Of a DNA stretch of 64,000 nucleotides, positions 59,641-64,000 are shown piece by piece. Made by a program: the position numbers and the translations under genes. Under the pieces are notes generated by a model. It was not told the DNA's origin. It saw nothing but the letters and a program-made list of their open reading frames with translations, and did not search any database. Source of the stretch: Hyalella azteca (Eukaryota > Arthropoda > Malacostraca > Amphipoda > Hyalellidae); the NCBI RefSeq assembly GCF_000764305.2, contig NW_025934720.1, positions 1 to 64,000 on the forward strand. The letters run 5' to 3'. How positions within the stretch are numbered: the first letter of the stretch is position 1; every line of letters begins with the position of its first letter.

Positions 59641-62060
59641 CCCATGCGAGCTGTCCAAGCGCAGAATGTTGATAAAGGCAACTCTAATTATGACGGTAAT
59701 AATGACACAGTTTCATAATGATCAGACAAGCTTTTTGATTTGTTAATTTATTTTGCGATTAATGAATTTTTTGTTTATCTGTACGTTTATCATGTATTTT
59801 GCGAATCTTCAACTTCTGAACTTATACACAGCAAGCATCACAAAAACATTAATTCATCTCATTTTGCAGAATTTGAATTCTAGGCTAAGGTTACTTGTAG
59901 GTAAGAAGAAAACTTTGAAATGCTGTTAATGTGTAGAACTTGGTATTGTTTCTTGAATAATTATCATGGTAAAGTCGGCGCTGGAACTACCTATTCTGTA
60001 CGTATTTTATGAATCTTGACTTGGCTGGAGTTCGCTTCAGAATGATTCTTTCTGCCCGAAATAAATCTTACTGCCATTGCCGCTCTTGAAATTTTACGTC
60101 CTTCAATTTATAATTTCTAATTTACCATGTTACTTAATCCTTTTATAATATCATTAAATTGCTACTCATCAGAGCTCTTTTTAATTTTGTTCCTTGCTAT
60201 GCATAATACCGGATAATACCTGACGCTGTCTATGTAAACCAAACCATTTGGATCAATAATTTTCGCTTTCCGTAGCCTCACTCGACGTGCTATGAAATGT
60301 GGGCCAAAACAACAACACTCTTCAGAGCTATAGTGTAGATCCTACGTCAACAAGCTGTAGCAGCTTTTTTGATTTTGTAACGCTACTTGTGTTACTTCAC
60401 TAATAAAACTTGCTATTACATGATTTTATCATTCATATTAGTGTATTTAGTAAACTTATTGTACCTTTGTTCGTACTAATCATGCGACCCAATTTTCCAC
60501 TAGCGTCTCTCCCAACAAACTAACATTAATTAACTAACATTGTGCCCGGCGCGCATGTGGCTGATGTCTACCATAAACTAACTAGCAACAGAAACCCTGT
60601 CAGCGCAGAAGCAGAGAGATGCAAATGAATTGGGATTGAAGTCATCTACTGATTTAAGAATCGCAAACACTCTACAAATGTATAAATTATGAAAAGCTTG
60701 TCATCATTCAATCATTTACTGCAGCAAAGAAATAGCTACCCGCAAACTGCAGAGCGTGGGCGGACGAAATTATTGCTACAAAATAAATGCTATGAGTAAT
60801 TGATGATTTAAATACCCTAATCCTAATCTTACCGTGAGCAAAATGATTAAACGTTGAAAAATCACTAACAAAAATGGGATTAATTGAGCAGGGGAATGAA
60901 TTGAGGTAGTAACATTATATCAGCCTTTAATGCCGTTAATGTCATGAGACATATATTACTAAATGACAAGTAAATCTAAAATTTTACCCTAAAATGTGCA
61001 GAGAATAATTATCTTTACCCTAAAAATTAGAATAGCAATGTGGACAGTTTATGAGTAATTTTGAATTCGGAGGATTTATTTTGCAATAAAAATACTACAA
61101 TAACTTGCAACCTCCATCAGCGTAATGGATTTTGACGTAGGGGCGAATGGGAGGGATAAACTCTAACTCCACTCTGTACCGTATTTGTTTTCGTAAGAAA
61201 ATCTTGACTCAAGGAGTACGGTACATCTGGGGGCGAATGCACTTGTGTGTTGTGTCCGATTGAAAACAGTTGGCTGTCTGATGCCCTTCCCCCGTGCTTT
61301 TAGGCGGTTATACTCGGAGATAGTATTAGCTGCGCGTATTCGCTGCAAGTTTTCTAATACCAAATACTGTGGTTTTGAAGCAGTCGGTGCCTCGGTAGCA
61401 TACATAGTTTCCACTCTTGCTGAGGAGGTGAAAAACTTTAGAGCAGCATACATAGAGTGTGCGTGAGAGACCTAATAAAGTCATGTTTAATTTCAAAACA
61501 ATTCTTTCTGAATTAGTTTTCGTCGGAATATCTATCGTGACGTATATTCCACGACAAAACGTACTTTTGAAATTTATATATGAAGTGTTCAATAATATCT
61601 TAACAGTTAACACCTCTTGACGTTCTTAGAACCGTCGTCTTTGGGACAAGATATAGTTCATAAAATTAGAAACACTTGCCCCTTGAAAGTCAGAGAGTGC
61701 CACAAAATGACAAATGCACACAACGGCTGCTGCAGCCATACTGACGAAACTTGACGCAAGTTGACGCCACATTAACAACTGCTCCAGACGGAATTGTACA
61801 GTTACTTGCATCTGAAGAATAAATCATCACAATATTTGGAATGCAAAAACTTGGAGAGAATACTCGCCACTAATAATAGCCCCGTGCATAATTGCACCCT
61901 TTCTGTGCTACGTACATGTGTTTAATATAAAATAAGTGTTGGTTTGTGTGAGTGCTTCATTAACCTGCGTTTGGTGCGAGGCACTTACGTATAGTCATTT
62001 TTCATCCGTCTGTGTCCTCTTTCTGAGGATTTGGTCCCTGACGCTTGATCGCCCGACTCA
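59641..62060. other. Intergenic, no gene recognised
   Basis: Frames up to about 96 codons on both strands (61163-61613) overlap one another and carry no domain. AAACGTACTTTTGAAATTTA plus TATATG at about 61558 recurs at about 62391. Confidence 0.45.
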
Positions 62061-62068
62061 AGTGAGCT

Positions 62069-62119
62069 ATGTCCAGACGGGCAGCAACTGTTGGACAGGA
62101 CAAACCTTACAGGGCTAAG
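62069..62119 (+). CDS. Candidate first coding exon of a downstream gene
   Basis: ATG at 62069 opens MSRRAATVGQDKPYRAK, 17 codons in phase 0, ending at a consensus donor AAG|GTAAGT (junction after 62119). A TGA stop lies in frame one codon before the ATG (62063-62065), so the frame really begins here. The upstream sequence is pyrimidine-rich and moderately GC. I do not recognise the protein; the exon is too short to be certain. Confidence 0.33.
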
Positions 62120-62433
62120 GTAAGTTTAGGAGTTTAATTGTATCATTTTTGGAATTGAACTTAACTAAAAAGACTGTATGACTAATTAGATCCGAAACTA
62201 AATTTATCGGAGACCCCTGTGAGCACAAACTTGTCGCACATGATGCAAACCTCTTGGAATCTTTGAGTTTGTCATAAATTTCGTTCGATCAGTGAATCAT
62301 GTTGAGCGACCCAGGTCCTGCAAGAAACCTGTGGCACAGGATGTTGAATTCGATGACCCATCAACACGTCTGGGCTTAAAAGAATCTTGAAACGTACTTT
62401 TGAAATTTATATATGGACTTAATATATATATGG

Positions 62434-62463
62434 ATATATATATATGGATCCATATATATATAT
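62434..62463. repeat. 30-bp perfect AT palindrome centred on GGATCC
   Basis: ATATATATATAT arms flank TGGATCCA and pair perfectly. Sits in a TATATGGA-rich patch (62408-62470). Confidence 0.85.
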
Positions 62464-62469
62464 GGACAT

Positions 62470-64000
62470 GTTGAGATTTTCTCATTGAAAGCTGAATATT
62501 AATCTAACATCATTGCCACTTAAGTTTCCACAGAACTTGTGTCGTCCGGCCTCACAGGCCTATAGAAACAATGGACAAAACTAAATGGCAATTTTTTGTA
62601 AGATCAAAATACCTCTGTAGTTATTATGCGGTAATCGAACCATCCAAATTGTAGTTCTGGCCATTATTGTTTGGTTTTTGTTTACGAGCTGTGAATTGAG
62701 TGCAGAATCTGCCAAATGGCAACTCGTGTGTCTAATTATCCAACGCAGCCCAGTTACGCTTATAGTTTAACTTTCCATTGTTGAATAGTCTTACCCTTAT
62801 TCTAAGTAGGAAAGTAGCTTAGTCTTAGTTAACATCGTAGCGGCTGTAGTATAGGTAACGTATTAGTTAAAATGTTTTTTGGTTAAACACGATTTGGTTT
62901 GTTTCTGATCTCAAACTGCCAAGCTTGGTGAGTGAAAGTTCCACGTGACACATTCCTCCGTTCTATTGTCTAGTTTTTATATGCTAAATGCACATCGAAA
63001 TTATTTACTTAATTCCAAACAACCAGCAATACGATTTTCCTACACAATTTACGTCCCACATCCCCGTCCACGGTCAATTATCCTGAATGTGAGATCCATT
63101 CTCCACAGAAGGGAAGCAACATTTTTTACCAATTTATATTTAAGCTAGAAAGAAGAAGTACTATCACTAATTCGTGCTATAATGCGCTTCAAAAGTAGTG
63201 TAAAACACCGAGTTTTGAATAATTATTGTCATGCGTGTAGTGGTAAGTGGGATTTAGTTGCACGAAAGCGGTTAGAATAATTTAGTTATTCATCGAAAGA
63301 CAATTTCTACAGTTTACAACCATTAATTTGATTGGTATACTGAAGAACTGGGTCCAATTAATGAGTGAAAACGCGTTCCATTTCGTCCCCACCGAATTTT
63401 CCATGGACGACACAGTTCCTTAGAATTGAACCTAGGAAAATATATCTAGCTAAAAAGTATTTTGTTACTTTTGCTTTGCGATTCTGCTGTAGCATCAATA
63501 AAAATAAAATAAACTGGATAACTATTTTATGCCACATATTACATGCAAGGATCACACTCATCACATGTCCCACCACGTACATGTGGCGCAGACACAAGGA
63601 CATTCGGCACAGCTTACATGTGACATACGTAGCTTACATGTGGCATTTGTTCTTCGTGACATTGATTCAAGGTGCCATAGGTTAAATTCACACAGGTTCA
63701 ATAGGTCGCATTCAGCATAGGTTTCATGCGGCATTGGCTCCATGTGGTATAGGTTCCGTTTCCAATGATTGTTTGGCCAATTGGTCATAAGTGTGCTGCA
63801 GCATCGACGCGAGGAGATAGTTGAGACCACTTCTCCAGCAGAATTAAATTGCGTTTGATCTTGGGGATGTGCCCGACGGATTAAAGGTAAAGAAAGAGAG
63901 GCGACTTATCGATAACTGATATCACTTGAACGCAAAGATGACAGTAAAAAAGGTAGTGCAAAAATTTGCGTACACGCGGTAATTGGGCCCATCTGACCAG
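62470..64000. other. No gene recognised; possible intron of the next gene
   Basis: AT-rich with short frames. A degenerate patch of ACATGTGGC / CATAGGTTYCA words lies at about 63,570-63,750. Nothing further can be supported. Confidence 0.45.

Overview
This is animal nuclear DNA, most likely from an arthropod. A malacostracan crustacean is my guess from genome style only. It is AT-rich and intron-rich, full of tandem repeats and DNA-transposon relics, and contains a 456-base assembly gap (13768-14223). There is no bacterial or organellar gene organisation.

One gene can be reconstructed with confidence: a polyhomeotic (Ph/PHC) Polycomb-group gene on the + strand, about 46.3-58.2 kb. I traced 17 exons (46642-58226) whose splice sites and reading-frame phases all agree. 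Together they give 5,007 nt, or 1,668 residues, still lacking a certain N-terminus. The exons encode a Ser/Thr/Pro-rich start, Gln-rich low-complexity blocks, a poly-Gln tract of about 200 residues, the HD1 motif (VLTHVIEGFVIHEASEPFPV), an FCS zinc finger and a C-terminal SAM domain. This is the order known for Ph subunits of PRC1. One intron uses a GC-AG donor. Three exons have had their 3' ends, including the splice donor, duplicated into the following intron.

Layout. 0-10 kb: a 20-bp satellite end, a hAT-like MITE with 8-bp target duplications, 60-bp and 24-bp tandem repeats, a cluster of CRE (TGACGTCA) and CCAAT boxes at 4.8-5.3 kb, a 178-bp hairpin, a mariner-like MITE and a decayed maT-like mariner. 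9.5-13.6 kb: an extremely AT-rich, palindrome-rich domain. 13.6-14.5 kb: a minisatellite spanning the gap. 15.0-15.4 kb: a possible promoter and 5' exon. 16.9-18.1 kb: a second hAT-like MITE and a hairpin element with a microsatellite core. 21.9-25.6 kb: two related GGCAGGCG minisatellites flanking an internally deleted Tc1 element. 29.2 kb: the second hairpin element, inverted. 30.4-32 kb: a pyrimidine-rich tandem-repeat block. 33 kb: an isolated candidate exon. 40-41.7 kb: 21-bp and 35-bp repeats. 46.3-58.2 kb: the Ph gene. 62.1 kb: a possible first coding exon of the next gene.

Outside the Ph gene most of the window is intergenic or long-intron sequence. Open frames there are short, or run through tandem repeats, and are not called as genes.
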